This document shows, piece after piece, positions 49,267-63,534 of a stretch of 64,000 nt of DNA; within the stretch, counting starts at the first letter, position 1, and every line of letters begins with the position of its first letter. Source of the DNA: Calliopsis andreniformis (Eukaryota > Arthropoda > Insecta > Hymenoptera > Andrenidae); contig NW_027480423.1 in NCBI RefSeq assembly GCF_051401765.1, forward strand, positions 10,478,001 through 10,542,000, given 5' to 3'. The notes under the pieces were generated by a model. The model did not search any database. It had not been told where the DNA came from and saw nothing but the letters and a program-made list of their open reading frames with translations. The position numbers and the translations under genes are program-made.

Positions 49267-52200
49267 GTTGCCAGGAACGTAGAAATGACCATTACTTTCA
49301 CACTGGTTGCAAATATACATTATATACGATGGAAAACCTGTTGTATTTATATTGTATTTTACGCTTCTGGCGTTGACTTCTAAGGCCCTAACTATTCGAT
49401 CTGGTGGAGCAACGCCCTAGAGTAAAGCCTAGGTTGTCCGGTACGTAGAAGTAACCATAACTTTCACACTGGTTGCAATTATTCGTTTTATACGATGGAA
49501 AGGCTGTTGTATTTATATGGTATTTTATGATTCTGGCACTGACTTCTTAGGTTCAAAGTATTCCATGTGGTGGAACAACGCCCTACGGTGAAGCCTAGGT
49601 TGCCCTGAACGTAGAAATGACCATAACTTTCACACTGGTAACAATTATTCGTTTTATACAATGGAAATACTGTTCTACTTATTTTGTATTTCATGCTTCT
49701 GGCGTTGACTTCTTAGGCCCTAACTATTCGATCTGGAGGAGCAACACCCTAGAGTGAAGCCTAGGTTGCCCGGAACGTAGAACACACCTTTACCTTCACA
49801 CTGGTTGCAATTATTCCTGTTATACGATGGAAAAACTGTTGCATATTTATTGTATTTTATGCTTCTGGCGTTGACTTCTAAGGCCCTATCTATTCGATCT
49901 GGTGGAGCAACGCCCTAGAGTGAAGCCTAGGTTGTCCGGAACGTAGAAATGACCATAACTTTCAAACTGGTTGCAATTATTCGTTTTATACGATGGAAAA
50001 GCTGCTGTATTTATATCGTATTTTATGCTTCTGGCGTTGACTTCTTAGGCCCTAACTATCCCATCTGGCGGAACAACGCACTAGGGTGAAGCCTAGGTTG
50101 TCCGGAACGTAGAAATGACCATTACTTTCACACTGTTTGCAAATATACGTTATATACGTTGGAAAACCTGTTGTATTCATATTGCATTTTACGCTTCTCT
50201 GCGTTGACTTCTAAGGCCCAAACTATTCGATCTGGTAGTTCAACGCCCTATAGTGATGCCTACGTTGTCCGGAACGTAGAAGTAACCATAATTTTGACAC
50301 TGGTTGCAATTATTCGTTTTATACGATGGAAAAGCTGTTCTATTTATATGGCATTTTCTGATTCTGGCGTTGACTTCTTAGGCCCTAAGTATTCCATCTG
50401 GTGGAACAACGCCCTAGGGTGAAGCCTAGGTTGCCCGGAACGTAGAAATGACCATAACTTTCACACTGGTAGCAATTATTCGTTTTATACGATGGAAAAA
50501 CTGTTCTATTTATTTTGTATTTTATGCTTCGGGCGTTGACTTCTAAGGCCCAAACTATTCGATCTGGTGGAGCAACGCCCTAGAGTGAAACCTAGGTTGC
50601 CCGGAACGTACAAATGAGCATCACTTTGAAACTGGTTGCAATTATTCGTTCTATACGATGGAAAAACTGGTGTATTTATTTTGTATTTGGTGCTCCTGAC
50701 GTTGACTTCTTAGGCCCTAACTATTCGATCTGGAGGAGCAACGCCATAGAGTGAATCGTAGGTTGCCGGTACGTAGAAATGACCAGTACTTTCACACTGG
50801 TTGCAGTTATTCCTGTTTTAGGATGGAAAAACTGTTGCATCTTTATTGTATTTTATGCTTCTGGCGTTGACTTCTTAGGCCCTAACTATTTGATCAGTTG
50901 GAGCACCGCCCTAGAGTGAAGCCTAGGTTGCCCTGAACGTAGAAAAGACCACTACGTTCAAACTGGTTGCAATTACTCCTCCTATACGATGGAAAAACTC
51001 TTGTATCTCTATTGTGTTATATGATTCTGGCGTTGACTTCTTAGGCCCTAGCTATTCGATCTGTTGGAGCAACGCCCTAGAGTGATGCCTAGGTAGCCCG
51101 GAACGTAGAAATAACCATTACTTTCACACTGGTTGCAATTATTCGTTCTATACGATGGATAAACTGGTGTATTTATTTTGTATTTGGTGCTTCTGGCGTT
51201 GACTTCTTAGGCCCTAACTATTCGATCTGGTGGAGCAACGCCATAGAGTGAATCGTAGGTTGCCGGGACCTAGAAATGACCATTACATTCACACTGGTTG
51301 CAATTATTCCTGTTATACGATGGAAAAACTGTTGTATTTATATTGTATTTTATGTTTCTGGCGTTGACTTCTAAGTCCCTATCTAGTCGATATGGTGGAT
51401 CAACGACCAAGAGTGAGACCCAGGTTACCCGGAACGTAGAAGTGACCAGTACTTTCACACTGGTTGCAGTTATTCCAGTTATACGATGGAAAAACTGTTG
51501 CATCTTTATCGTGTTTTCTGCTTCTGGCGTTGACTTCTAAGGCCCTAACTATTCGATCTGGTGGAGCAACACCCTAGAGTGAATTCTAGGTCGCTCGGAA
51601 TGTAGAAATGTCCATAACTTTCACATTGTTTGCAAATATACATTATATACGATGGAAAAGCTGTTGTATTTATATTGCATTTTATGCTTCTGGCGTTGAC
51701 TTCTTAGGCCTTAACTATACGATCTGGTGGAACAACGCAGTAGGGTGAAGCCTAGGTTGTCCGGAACGTAGAAATGACCATTACTTTCACACTGTTTGCA
51801 AATATACATTATATTCGATGGAAAAGCTGTTGTATTTATATTGCATTTTATGCTTCTGGCGTTGACATTTTAGGCCCTAACTATTCGATCTGGAGGAGCA
51901 ACACCCTAGAGTGAAGCCTAGGTTGCCCGGAACGTAGAACACACCTTTACCTTCACACTGGTTGCAATTATTCCTGTTATACGTTGGAAAAACTGTTGCA
52001 TCTTTATTGTATTTTATGCTTCTGGCGTTGACTTCTAAGGCCCTATCTATTCGATCTGGTGGAGCAACTCCCTAGGGTGAAGCCTAGGTTGCCCGGAACG
52101 TATAAATGACCATAACTTTCACACTGGTAGCAATTATTCGTTTTATACAATGGAAAACCTGTTCGATTTATTTTGTATTTTATGCTTCTGGCGTTGACTT

Positions 52201-52419
52201 CTTAGGCCCTAAATATTCCAGCTGGTGGACCATCGCCCTAGAGTGAAACCTAGGTTGCCCGGAACGTAGAAATGGCCATTACATTCACACTGGTTGCAAT
52301 TATTCCTGTTATACGATGGAAAAACTGTTGCATCTTTATTGTATTTTATGCTTCGGGCGTTGACTTCTAAGGCCCTAACTATGCCATCTGGTGGAGCAAC
52401 GCCCTAGAGTGCAGCCTAG
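49267..52419 (+). repeat. Diverged monomers between the D copies
   Basis: Nineteen monomers with individual changes and no clear higher-order period. A monomer with ggaggagcaacaccc and gaacacacctttacc occurs at 49765 and again at 51922, 2,157 bp apart. The monomer 50097-50263 is 167 bp (gcttctctgcg). The states gcaaatatacattatatac and attcctgttatacg are frequent here. Confidence 0.82.
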
Positions 52420-53580
52420 GTAGCCCGGAACGTAGAAATGACCATAACTTTCACACTGATTGCTATTATTCGTTTTATACGATGGAATAATTTTTATATT
52501 TATATTGTATATTATGCTTCTTGCGTTGACTTCTTAGGCCCTAACATTTCGATCTGGTGGAACAACGCCCTAGAGTGAAGCCTCGGTTGCCCGGAACGTA
52601 GAAATGTCCATCACTTTCACACTGGTGCAATTATTCCTGTTATACGATGGAAAAACTCTTGTATATTTATTGTATTTTATGCTTCGGGCGTTGACTTCTA
52701 TGGCCCTACCTATTCGATCTGGTGGAACAACACCCTACAGTGAAGCCTAGGTTGCCCGGAACGTAGATATGACCATAACCTTCACACAGGTTGCAATTAT
52801 ACATTTTATACGATGGAAAGACTGTTGCATTTATTTTGTAGTTTATGCATGTGGCGTTAACTTCTAAGGCCCTAACTCTTCGATCTGGTGGAGCAACGCC
52901 TCAGAGTTAAGCCTAGGATGCCCGAAAAGTCGAAATGATCATTACTTTCGCACTGGTTGCAATTATTCATTTTATACGATGAAAAAACTGTTGTACATAT
53001 ATTGTATTTTATCCTTCTGGCGTTGAATTCTACGTCCCTAGCTATTCGATCTATTGGAGCGACGCCCTAGAGTGAAACCTAGGTTGCCCGGAACGTAGAA
53101 ATGACCATCACTTTCAAACTGGTTGGAATCATTCCTGTTATACGATGGAAAAACTGTTGTACTTTTATTGCATTTTATGCTTCTGGCGTTGACTTCTTAG
53201 GCCCTAAATATTCGAGCTGGTGGAGCAACGCCCTAGAGTGAAACCTAGGTTGCCCGGAACGTAGAAATGGCCATTACATTCACACTGGTTGCAATTATTC
53301 CTGTTATACGATGGAAAAACTGTTGCATCTTTATTGTATTTTATGCTTCGGGCGTTGACTTCTAAGGCCCTAACTATGCGATCTGGTGGAGCAACGCCCT
53401 AGAGTGAAGCCGAGGTTGCCCGGGAAGTAGAAATGACCATAACTTTCACACTGGTTGCTATTATTCGTTTTATACGATGGAATAGCTGTTATATTTATAT
53501 TGCATTTTATGCTTCTGGCAATGAATTCTAAGTCCCTATCTATTCCATCTGGTGGAGCAATACCCTAGAGTGAAGCCTAG
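52420..53580 (+). repeat. Seven-monomer block D, copy 2
   Basis: Second copy of block D, 1,161 bp against 1,156 bp in copy 1. It keeps the six bases lost from copy 1 at about 48475 and has lost one T of its own in cactggtgcaatt (52626). Order is otherwise unchanged. Confidence 0.9.
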
Positions 53581-56500
53581 GTTGCCCGGAACGTAGAAAT
53601 GACCATTACTTTCACACTGTTTGCAATTATTCATTTTATACGATGGCAAAGCTGTTGTATTTATATTGTATTCTATGCTCCTGGCGTTGACATCTAAGGC
53701 CGTAGCTATTAGATGTGGTGGAGAAACGCCCTAGAGTGACGCGTAGGTTGACCGGAACGTAGAGATTACCATTACTTTCACAATGTCTGCAATTATTCAT
53801 TTTATACGATGGAAAAGCTGTTGTACTTATATTGTATTTTATCCTTCTGGCGTTGAATTCTAAGTCCCTAGCTATTCGATCTGGTGGAGCAACGCACTAG
53901 AGTGAAGCCTAGGTTACCCGGAACGTAGAAATGACCAGTACTTTCACACTGGTTGCAGTTATTCGTTTTATACAATGGAAAAACTGTTCTATTTATTTTG
54001 CATTTTATGCTTCGGGCGTTGACTTCTGAGGCCCTAACTATTCGATCTGGTGGAGCAACGCCCTAGAGTGAAGCCAAGGTTGCCCGGAACGTAGAAATGA
54101 CCAGCACTTTCTCACTGGTTGCAGTTATTCGTTTTATACAATGGAAAAACTGTTCTATTTATTTTGCATTTTATGCTTCGGGCGCTGACTTCTAAGGCCC
54201 TAACTATTCGATCTGGTGGAGCAACGCCCTAGAGCGAAGCCTAGGTTGCCCGGGAAGTAGAAATGACCATAACTTTCAGACCGGTTGCTATTATTCGTTT
54301 TATACGTTGGAAAAGCTGTTAAATTTATATTGCATTTTATGCTTCTGGCATTGAATTCTAAGTCCCTAGCAATTCCATCTGGTGGAGCAACACCCTAGAG
54401 TGAAGCCTAGGATGCCCGGAACGTAGAAGTGACCATTACTTCCACACTGTTTGCAAATATACATTATATACGATGGAAATGCTGTTGTACTTATATTGTA
54501 ATTTATGCTGCTGGCGTTGACTTCTTAGGCCCTAACTATTTGATCCGGTGGAGCACCGCCCTAGAGCGAAGTCTAGGTTGCCCGCAACGTAGAACATACC
54601 ATTACCTTCACACTGGCTGCAATTATTCCTGTTATACGATGGAAAAACTGTTGCACATTTATTGTATTTTATGCTTCTGGCGTTGACTTCTTAGGCCCTA
54701 ACTATACCATCTGGTGGAACAACGCCCTAGGTTCAAGCCTAGGTTTCCCGGAACGTAGAAATGACCATAACGTTCACACTGGTAGCAATTATACGTTTTA
54801 CACATGGAAAAACTGTTCTATTTTTTTGTATTTTATGCTTCTGGCGTTGACTTCTAAGGCCCTAACTATTCGATCTGGTGAAACAACGCACTAGAGTGAT
54901 GCCTAGGTTACCCGGAACGTAGAAATGACCAGTACTTTCACACTGGTTGCAGTTATTCGTTTTATACAATGGAAAAACTGTTCCATTTATTTTGCATTTT
55001 ATGCTTCGGGCGTTGTCTTCTAAGGCCCTAACTATTCGATCTGGTGGAGCAACGCCCTACAGTGAAGAATAGGCTGCTCGGAACGTAGAAATGACCATTA
55101 CCTTCACTCTGTTTGCAATAATTCATTTTATGCGACGGCAAAGCTGTTGTATTTATGTTGTATTTTATGCTTCTGGCGGTGACTTCTAAGGCCCTATCTC
55201 TACGATTTGGTGGAGCAACGCCTCAGAGTTAAGCCTAGGATGCCCGAAACGTCCAAATGGTCATTACTTTCGCACTGGTTGCAATTAGTCATGCTATACG
55301 ATGGAAAATCAGTTGCATTTTATTGTATTTTATGCTTCTGGCGTTAGCTTCTAACGCTGTAGCTTTTAGCTGTGGTGGAGCAACGCCGTAGAGTGACGCC
55401 TGCGATGCCCGGAACGTAGAAATGATCATTACCTTCACGCTTGTTGCACTTATTCCTGTTATACGATGAAAAAACTGTTGTATTTTTATTGCATTTTTTC
55501 CTTCAGGCGTTGACTTCTAAGGCCGTAGCTATTCGATGTGGTGGAGCAACGCCCTAGAGTGACGTCTAGGTTGCCCGGAACGTAGAAATGACCACTACTT
55601 TCACAATGTTTGCAATTATTCACTTTATACAATGGAAAAACTGTTGTACTTATATAGTATTTTATTCTCCTGCCGTTGACTTCTTAGGCCCTGTCTGTTC
55701 GATCTGGTGGAACAGCGCCCTAGAATGAAGCCTAGGTTGCCCGGAACGTAGAAATGACCATTACTTTCAAACTGTTTGCAAATATACATTATATACGGTG
55801 GAAACGCTGTTGCATTTATATTGTATTTTATGCTTCTGGCGTTGCCTTCTTAGTCCCGAACTATTTCGTCTGGTGGAGCAACGCCCTAGAGTGAAGCCTA
55901 GGTTGCCCGGAACGTCGAACGTACCATTACCTTCACACTGGTTGCAATTATTCCTGTTATACGATGGAAAAACTTTTGCATCTTTATTGTATTTTATGCT
56001 TCTGGCGTTGCCTTCTTAGGACCTAACCATTCGATCTGGTGGAGCAAGGCCCTAGAGTGAAGCCTAGGTTGCCCGGAACGTAGAAATGACCATAACTTTC
56101 ACACTGGTTACCATTATTCGTTTTATACGATGGAAAATCTGTTGTATTTACATCGTATTTTATGCTTCTGGCGTTGACTTCTTAGGCCCTATCTGTTCCA
56201 TCTGGTGGAACAACGCACTAGGGTGAAGCCTAGGTTGCCCGGAACGTAGAAATGACCAGTACTTTCACACTGGTTGCAGTTATTCGTTTTATACAATGGA
56301 AGAACTGTTCTATTTATTTTGCATTTTATGCTTCTGGCGTTGTCTTCTAAGGCCCTAACTATTCCATCTGGTGGAACAACGCCCTAGGGTGAAGCCTAGG
56401 TTGCCCGGATCGTAGAAATGACCATAACTTTCACACTGGTAGCAATTATACGTTTTATACGATGGAACGACTGTTGTATTTATTTTGTAGTTTATGCTTA

Positions 56501-57063
56501 TGGCGTTGACTTCTAAGGCCCTAACTCTTCGATCCGGTGGAGCAACGCCCTAGAGAGAAGCCTAGGTTGCCCGGAACGTAGAACATACGATTACCTTCAC
56601 ACTGGTTGCAATTATTCCTGTTATACAATGGAAAAACTGTTGCACCATTATTGTATTTTATGCTTCTGGCGTTGACTTCATAGGCCCTAACTATTTGATC
56701 TGGTGGAGCAACGCCCTAGAGTGAAACCTAGTTTACCCGGAACGTAGAAATGACCAGTACTTTCACACCGGTTGCAGTTATTCGTTTCATACGATGGAAA
56801 AACTGTTGTACTTATATTGTATTTTATTCTTATGACGTTGAAGTCTAAGTCCCTAGCTATTCGATATGGTGGAGCAACGCCCTAGAGTAAAACCTAGGTT
56901 ACCCGGAACGTAGAAATGACCAGTACTTTCATACTGTTTGCAGTTATTCCTGTTATACGATGGAAAAACTTTTGCATCTATATTGTATTTTATGCTTCTG
57001 GCGTTGACTTCTAAGGCCCTAGCTATTCGATTTGGTGGAGCAACGCCCTAGAGTGGGGCCTAG
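53581..57063 (+). repeat. Diverged monomer tract
   Basis: Twenty-one monomers with mostly private variation. A pair at 53913 and 54079 (accag(t/c)actttc, gcagttattcgtttt, tatttattttgc) is locally similar. Two monomers are short: 54743 (164 bp, atttttttgta) and 55239 (165 bp). No higher-order period was visible. Confidence 0.82.
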
Positions 57064-59884
57064 GTTGCCCGGTACGTAGAAATGTCTATTACTTTCACAC
57101 TGGTTGCTATTATTCGTTTTATACAGTGGAAAAACTGTTATATTTATATTGTATTTTATGCTTCTGGCGTTGACTTCTTAGGCCCTAACTATACGATCTG
57201 GTGGAACATCGCCCTAGAGTGAAGTCTAGGTTGCCTGGAACGTAGAAATGACCATCACTTTCACACGGGTTGCAATTATTCCTGTTATGGGATGGAAAGA
57301 CTGTTGTATTTTTATTGTATTTTATACTTCAGGCGTTGACTTCTGAGGCCGTAGCTATTCGATGTGATGGAAGAACGCTATAGAGTGAAGCCTAGGTTGC
57401 CCGGAACGTACAAATGACCATTACTTTCAGACTGTTTGCAATTATTCATTTTATACGATGGAAAAGCTGTTGTATTTATATTGCATTTTATTCTTCTGGC
57501 GTTGACATTTAAGGCCGTAGCTATTAGTTGTGGTGGAGCAAGGCTCTAGAGTGTCGCATAGGTTGCCCGGAACGTAGAAATGACCATTACTTTCACAATG
57601 TATGCAAATATTCATTTTATACGGTGGAAAAACTGTTGTACTTATACTGTATTTTATTCTTCTGATGTTGAATTCTAAGTCCCTGGCTTTTCGATCTCGT
57701 GGAGCAACGCCCTAGAGTGAAACCTAGGTTACCCAGAACGTAGACATGACCAGTACTTTCACACTGGTTGCAGTTATTCCTGTTATGCGATGGAAAAACT
57801 GTTGCACCTTTATTGTATTTTATGCTTCTGGCGTTGACTTCTAAGGCCCTAACTGATTGATCTGGAGGAGCAACGCCCTAGTGTGAAGCCCAGATTGCCC
57901 GGAACGTTGAAATGACCATAACTTTCACTCTGGTTGCTAATATTCGTTTTATACGATGGAAAAACTGTTATATTTATATTGTATTTTATTCTTATGGCGT
58001 TGAATTCTAAGTCCCTAGCTATTCGATCTGGTGGAGCAACGCCCTAGAGTGAAACCTAGGTTACCCGGAACGTAGAAATGACCAGTACTTTCACACTGTT
58101 TGCAGTTATTCCTGTTATACGATGGAAAAACTGTTGCATCTTTATTGTATTTTATGCTTCTGGCGTTGACTTCTAAGGCCCTAACTGTTCGATCAGGTGG
58201 AGCAACGCCCTAGAGTGAAGCCTAGGTTGCTCGAAGTGTAGAAATGACCATAACTTTCACACTGGTTGCAATTATTCATTTTATACGATGGAAAAACTGT
58301 TGGACTTATATTGTATTTTATTCTTATGGCGTTGAATTCTAATTCCCTAGCTATTCGATCTGGTGGAGCAACGCCCTAGAGTGAAACCTAGGTTACCCGG
58401 AACGTAGAAATGACCAGTACTTTCATACTGTTTGCAGTTATTCCTGTTATACGATGGAAAATCTTTTGCATCTTTATTGTATTTTATGCTTCTGGCGTTG
58501 ACTTCTCAGGCCCTAGTTATTCGATTTGGTGGAGCAACGCCCTAGAGTGGAGCCTAGGTTGCCCGGTACGTAGAAATGAGCATTACTTTCACACTGTTTG
58601 CAAATATACATTATATACGATGGAAAGTCTGTTGTATTTATGTTGTATTTTATGCTCCTGGCGTTGACTTCTTAGGCCCTAACTATTTGAACTGGTGGAG
58701 CAACGCCCTAAAGTGAAGCCTAGGTAGCCCGGAACGTAGAAGTGACCATAACTTCCACACTGGTTGCTATCATTCGTTCTATATGATGGAAAAACTGTGT
58801 ATTTATATTGTATTTTATGCTTCTGGCGTTCACTTCTTAGGCCCTAACTATTCGATCTGGTGGAACAACGGCCTAGGGTGAAGCCTAGGTTGCCCGGAAC
58901 GTAGAACTGAACACAACTTTTATACTGGTAGCAATTATTCGTTTTATACAATGGAAAAACTGTTCTATTTATTTTGTATTTAATGCTTCGGGCGTTGACT
59001 TCTTAGGCCCTAACTATTCGATCTGGTGGAAGAACGCCCTAGGGTGAAGCCTAGGTTGTCCGGAACGTAGAAATGACCATAACTTTTACACTGGTAGCAA
59101 TTATTCGTTTTACACAATGGAAAAACTGTTCTATTTATTTTGCATTTTATGCATCGGGCGTTGACTTCTAACGCCCTAACTGATTGATCTGGAGGAGCTA
59201 CGCCCTAGTGTGAAGCCCAGATTGCGCGGAACGTTGAAATGACCATAACTTTCACTCTGGTTGCTAAAATTCGTTTTATACGATGGAAAAACTGTTATAT
59301 TTATATTGTATTTTATTCTTATGGCGTTGAATTCTAATTCCCTAGCTATTCGATCTGGTGGAGCAACGCCCTAGAGTGAAACCTAGGTCACCCGGAACGT
59401 AGAAACGACCAGTACTTTCATACTGTTTGCAGTTATTCCTGTTATACGATGGAAAAACTTTTGCATCTTTATTGTATTTTATTCTTATGGCGTTGAATTC
59501 TAATTCCCTAGCTATTCGATTTGGTGGAGCATCGCCCTAGTGTGAAGCCTAGGTTGCCCGGAACGTAGAAAAGACCATAGCTTTTACACTGGTAGCAATT
59601 ATTCGTTTTATACAATGGAAAAACTGTTCTTTTTATTTTGTATTTAATGCGTCGGGTGTTGACTTCTATGGCCCTAACTGTTGGATCTGGTGGAGCAACG
59701 ACCTAGTGTGAAGCCCAGATTGCCCGGAACGTTGAAATGACCATAACTTTCACTCTGGTTGCTAATATTCGTTTTATACGATAGAAAAACTGTTATATTT
59801 ATATTGTATTTTATTCTTACGGCGTTGAATTCTAAGTCCCTAGCTATTCGATCTGGTGGAGCAACGCCCTAGAGTCAAACCTAG
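57064..59884 (+). repeat. Diverged tract with local three-monomer repeats
   Basis: The monomer marked cagattgcccggaacgttg appears at 57894, 59221 and 59719; the last two are exactly three monomers apart. Each is followed by a monomer with ttattcttatggcgttgaa or ttattcttacggcgttgaa and then by accagtactttc(a)tactg with gcagttattcctg. 57064-57395 recurs 4,482 bp (27 monomers) downstream at 61546. Confidence 0.8.
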
Positions 59885-62800
59885 GTTACCCGGAACGTAG
59901 AAATGACCAGTACTTTCACACTGTTTGCAGTTATTCCTGTTATACGATGGAAAAACTGTTGCATCTATATTGTATTTTATGCTTCTGGCGTCGACTTCTA
60001 AGGCCCTAGATATTCGATTTGGTGGAGCAACGCCCTAGAGTGGGGCCTAGGTTGCCCGGTACGTAGAAATGTCCATTACTTTCACACTGGTTGCTATTAT
60101 TCGTTTTATACGATGGAAAATCTGTTGTATTTATGTTGCATTTTATGCTTCTGGCGTTGACTTCTTAGGCCCTAACTATTTGAACTGGTGGAGCAACGGC
60201 CTAGAGTGAAGCCTAGGTTGCCCGGAACGTAGAAATGACCATAACTTTCACACTGGTTGCTATAATTCGTTTTATATGATGGATAAACTGTTGTATTTAT
60301 ATTGTATTTTATGCTTCTGGCGTTCACTTCTTAGGCCCTAACTATTCGATCTGGTGGATCAACGCCCTAGGGTGAAAACTAGGTTGCCCGGAACGTAGAA
60401 ATGACCATAACTTTTACACTGGTAGCTTTTATTCGTTTTATGCAATGGAAAAACTGTTCTATTTATTTTGCATTTTATGCTTCGGGCGTTGACTTCTAAG
60501 GCCCTAACTGATTGATCTGGAGGAGCAACGCCCTAGTGTGAAGCCTAGGTTGCCCGGAACGTAGAAAAGACCATAACCTTTACACTGGTAGCAATTATTC
60601 GTTTTATACAATGGAAAGACCGTCCTATTTATTTTGTATTTTATGCTTCGGGCGTTGACTTCTAAGGCCCTAACTGTTTGATCTGGTGGAGCAACGCCCT
60701 AGATTGAAGCCTAGGTTGCCCGGAACGTAGAAATGACCATAACGTTCACACTGGTTGCTATTATTCGTTTTATACGATGGAAAAGCTGTTGTATTTATAT
60801 CGTATTTTATGCTTCTGGCGTTGACTTCTAATGCCCTCAACTATTCGATCTGGTGGAGCAACGCACTAGAGCGAAGCCTAGGTTGCCCGGAACGTAGAAA
60901 TGACCATTACTTTCACACTGTTTGTAATTATTCATTTTATACGATGGAAAAGCTGTTGTATTTATATTGCATTTTATTCTTCTGGCGTTGACTTTTAAGG
61001 CCGTAGCTATTAGATGTGGTGGAGCAACGCCCTAGAGTGTCGCATAGGTTGCCCGGAACGTAGACATGACCATTACTTTCACAATGTTTGCAAATATTCA
61101 TTTTATGCGATGGAAAAACTGTTGTACTTATATTGTATTTTATTCTTCAGGCGTTGAATTCTAAGTCCCTAGCTTTTCGATCTCGTGGAGCAACGCCCTA
61201 GAGTGAAACCTAGGTTACCCGGAACGTAGAAATGACCAGTGCTTTCACACTGGTTGCAGTTATTCCTCTTATACGATGGAAAAACTGTTGCACCTTTATT
61301 GTATTTTATGCTTCTGGCGTTCACATCTAAGGCCCTAACTGTTTGATCTGGTGGAGCAACGCCCTAGAGTGAAGCCTAGGTTGCCCGGAACGTAGAAAAG
61401 ACCATAACTTTTACACTGGTAGCAATTATTCGTTTTATACAATGGAAAAACTGTTCTTTTTATTTTGTATTTAATGCGTCGGGTGTTGACTTCTATGGCC
61501 CTAACTGTTGGATCTGGTGGAGCAACGACCTAGTGTGAAGCCCAGATTGCCCGGAACGTTGAAATGACCATAACTTTCACACTGGTTGCTATTATTCGTT
61601 TTATACAGTGGAAAAACTGTTATATTTATATTGTATTTTATGCTTCTGGCGTTGACTTCTTAGGCCCTAACTATACGATCTGGTGGAACATCGCCCTAGA
61701 GTGAAGTCTAGGTTGCCTGGAACGTAGAAATGACCATCACTTTCACACGGGTTGCAATCATTCCTGTTATGGGATGGAAAGACTGTTGTATTTTTATTGT
61801 ATTTTATACTTCAGGCGTTGACTTCTGAGGCCGTAGCTATTCGATGTGGTGGAAGAACGCTATAGAGTGAAGCCTAGGTTGCCCGGAACGTAGAAATGAC
61901 CATTACTTTCACAATGTATGCAAATATTCATTTTATACGATGGAGAAACTGTTGTACCTATACTGTCTTTTATTCTTCTGGCGTTGAATTCTATGTCCCT
62001 AGCTTTTCGATCTCGTGGAGCAACGCCCTAGAGTGAAACCTAGGTTACCCGGAACTTAGACATGACCAGTACTTTCACACTGGTTGCAGTTACTCCTGTT
62101 ATGCGATGGTAAAACTGTTGCACCTTTATTGTATTTTGTGCTTCTGGCGTTGACATCTAAGGCCCTAACTGTTTGATCTGGTGGAGCAACGCCCTAGAGT
62201 GAAGCCTAGGTTGCCCGGAACGTAGAAATGACCATAGGTTTCACACTGGTTGCTATTATTCGTCTTATACGATGGAAAAACTGTTATACTTATATTGTAT
62301 TTTATGCTTCTGTCGGTGACTTCTTAGGCCCTAACTATTCGACCTGGTGGAACAACACCCTAGAGTGAAGCCTAGGTTGCCTGGAACGTAGAAATGACCA
62401 TCACTTTCCCACGGGTTGCAATTATTCCTGTTACAGGATGGATAGACTGTTGTATTTTTATTGTATTTTATGCTTCACGCGTTGACTTCTGAGGCCGTAG
62501 CTATTCGATGTCGTGGATGAACGCCATAGAGTGAAGCCTAGGTTGCCCGGAACGTAGAAATGTCCATATCTTTCACACTGTTTGCAATTATTCATTCAAT
62601 ATGATGGAAAAGCTGTTGTATTTATATCGTATTTTATGCTTCGGGCGTTGACTTCTTAGGCACTAACATTTCGATCTGGTGGAGCACGCCCTAGAGTGAA
62701 GCCTAGGTTGCTCGGAATGTAGAAATGACCATAACTTTCACACTGGTTGCAATTATTCGTTTTATACGATGGAAAAACTGTTGTATATTTATTGCATTTT

Positions 62801-63534
62801 ATGCTTCGGGCATTGACTTCTAAGGCCCTAACTACTCGATCTGGTGGAACAACGCCCTAGGGTGAAGCCTGGGTTGCCCGGAACGTAGAAATGACCATAA
62901 CCTTTACACTGCTAGCATTTATTCGTTTTATACAATGGAAAAACTGTTCTATTTATTTTGCATTTAATGCTTCGGGCGTTGACTTCTAAGGCCCGAACTG
63001 ATTGATCTGGAGGAGCAACGCCCTAGAGTGAAGCCTAGATTGCCCGGAACGTTGAAATGACCATAAATTTCACACTGGTTGCTAATATTCGTCTTATACG
63101 ATGGAAAAACTGTTATATTTATATTGTATTTTATACTTATGGCGTTGAATTCTTAGTCCCAAGCTATTTGATCTGGTGGAGCAACGCCCTAAAGTGAAAC
63201 CTAGGTTACCCGGAACGTAGAAATGACCAGTACTTTCACACTGTTTGCAGTTATTCCTGTTATACGATGGAAAAACTGTTGCATTTTTTGTATTTTATGC
63301 TTCCGGCGTTGACTTCTAAGGCCCTAACTATTCGAAAAGGAGGAGCAACGCCCTAGAGTGAAACCTAGGTTGCTGGAAATGTAGAAATGACCATAACTTT
63401 CACACTGGTTGCAATTATTCATTTTATACGATGGAAAAACTGTTGTACATATATTGTATTTTACTCTTATGACGTTGAAGTGTAAGTCCCTAGCTATTCG
63501 ATATGGTGGAGCAACACCCTAGAGTAAAACCTAG
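59885..63534 (+). repeat. 22-monomer interval flanked by direct repeats
   Basis: The monomers from 59885 (gcgtcgacttctaagg, tagatattcgatttgg, then atgtccattac and tatttgaactggtgg) recur 3,650 bp later from 63535 to the window edge. That makes this interval a possible 22-monomer HOR unit, 2 bp short of 22x166. Inside, 61546-62209 resembles 57064-57893 minus one monomer. Lengths vary at 60715 (167 bp, ccctcaact), 62542 (165 bp) and 63205 (164 bp). Confidence 0.8.
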
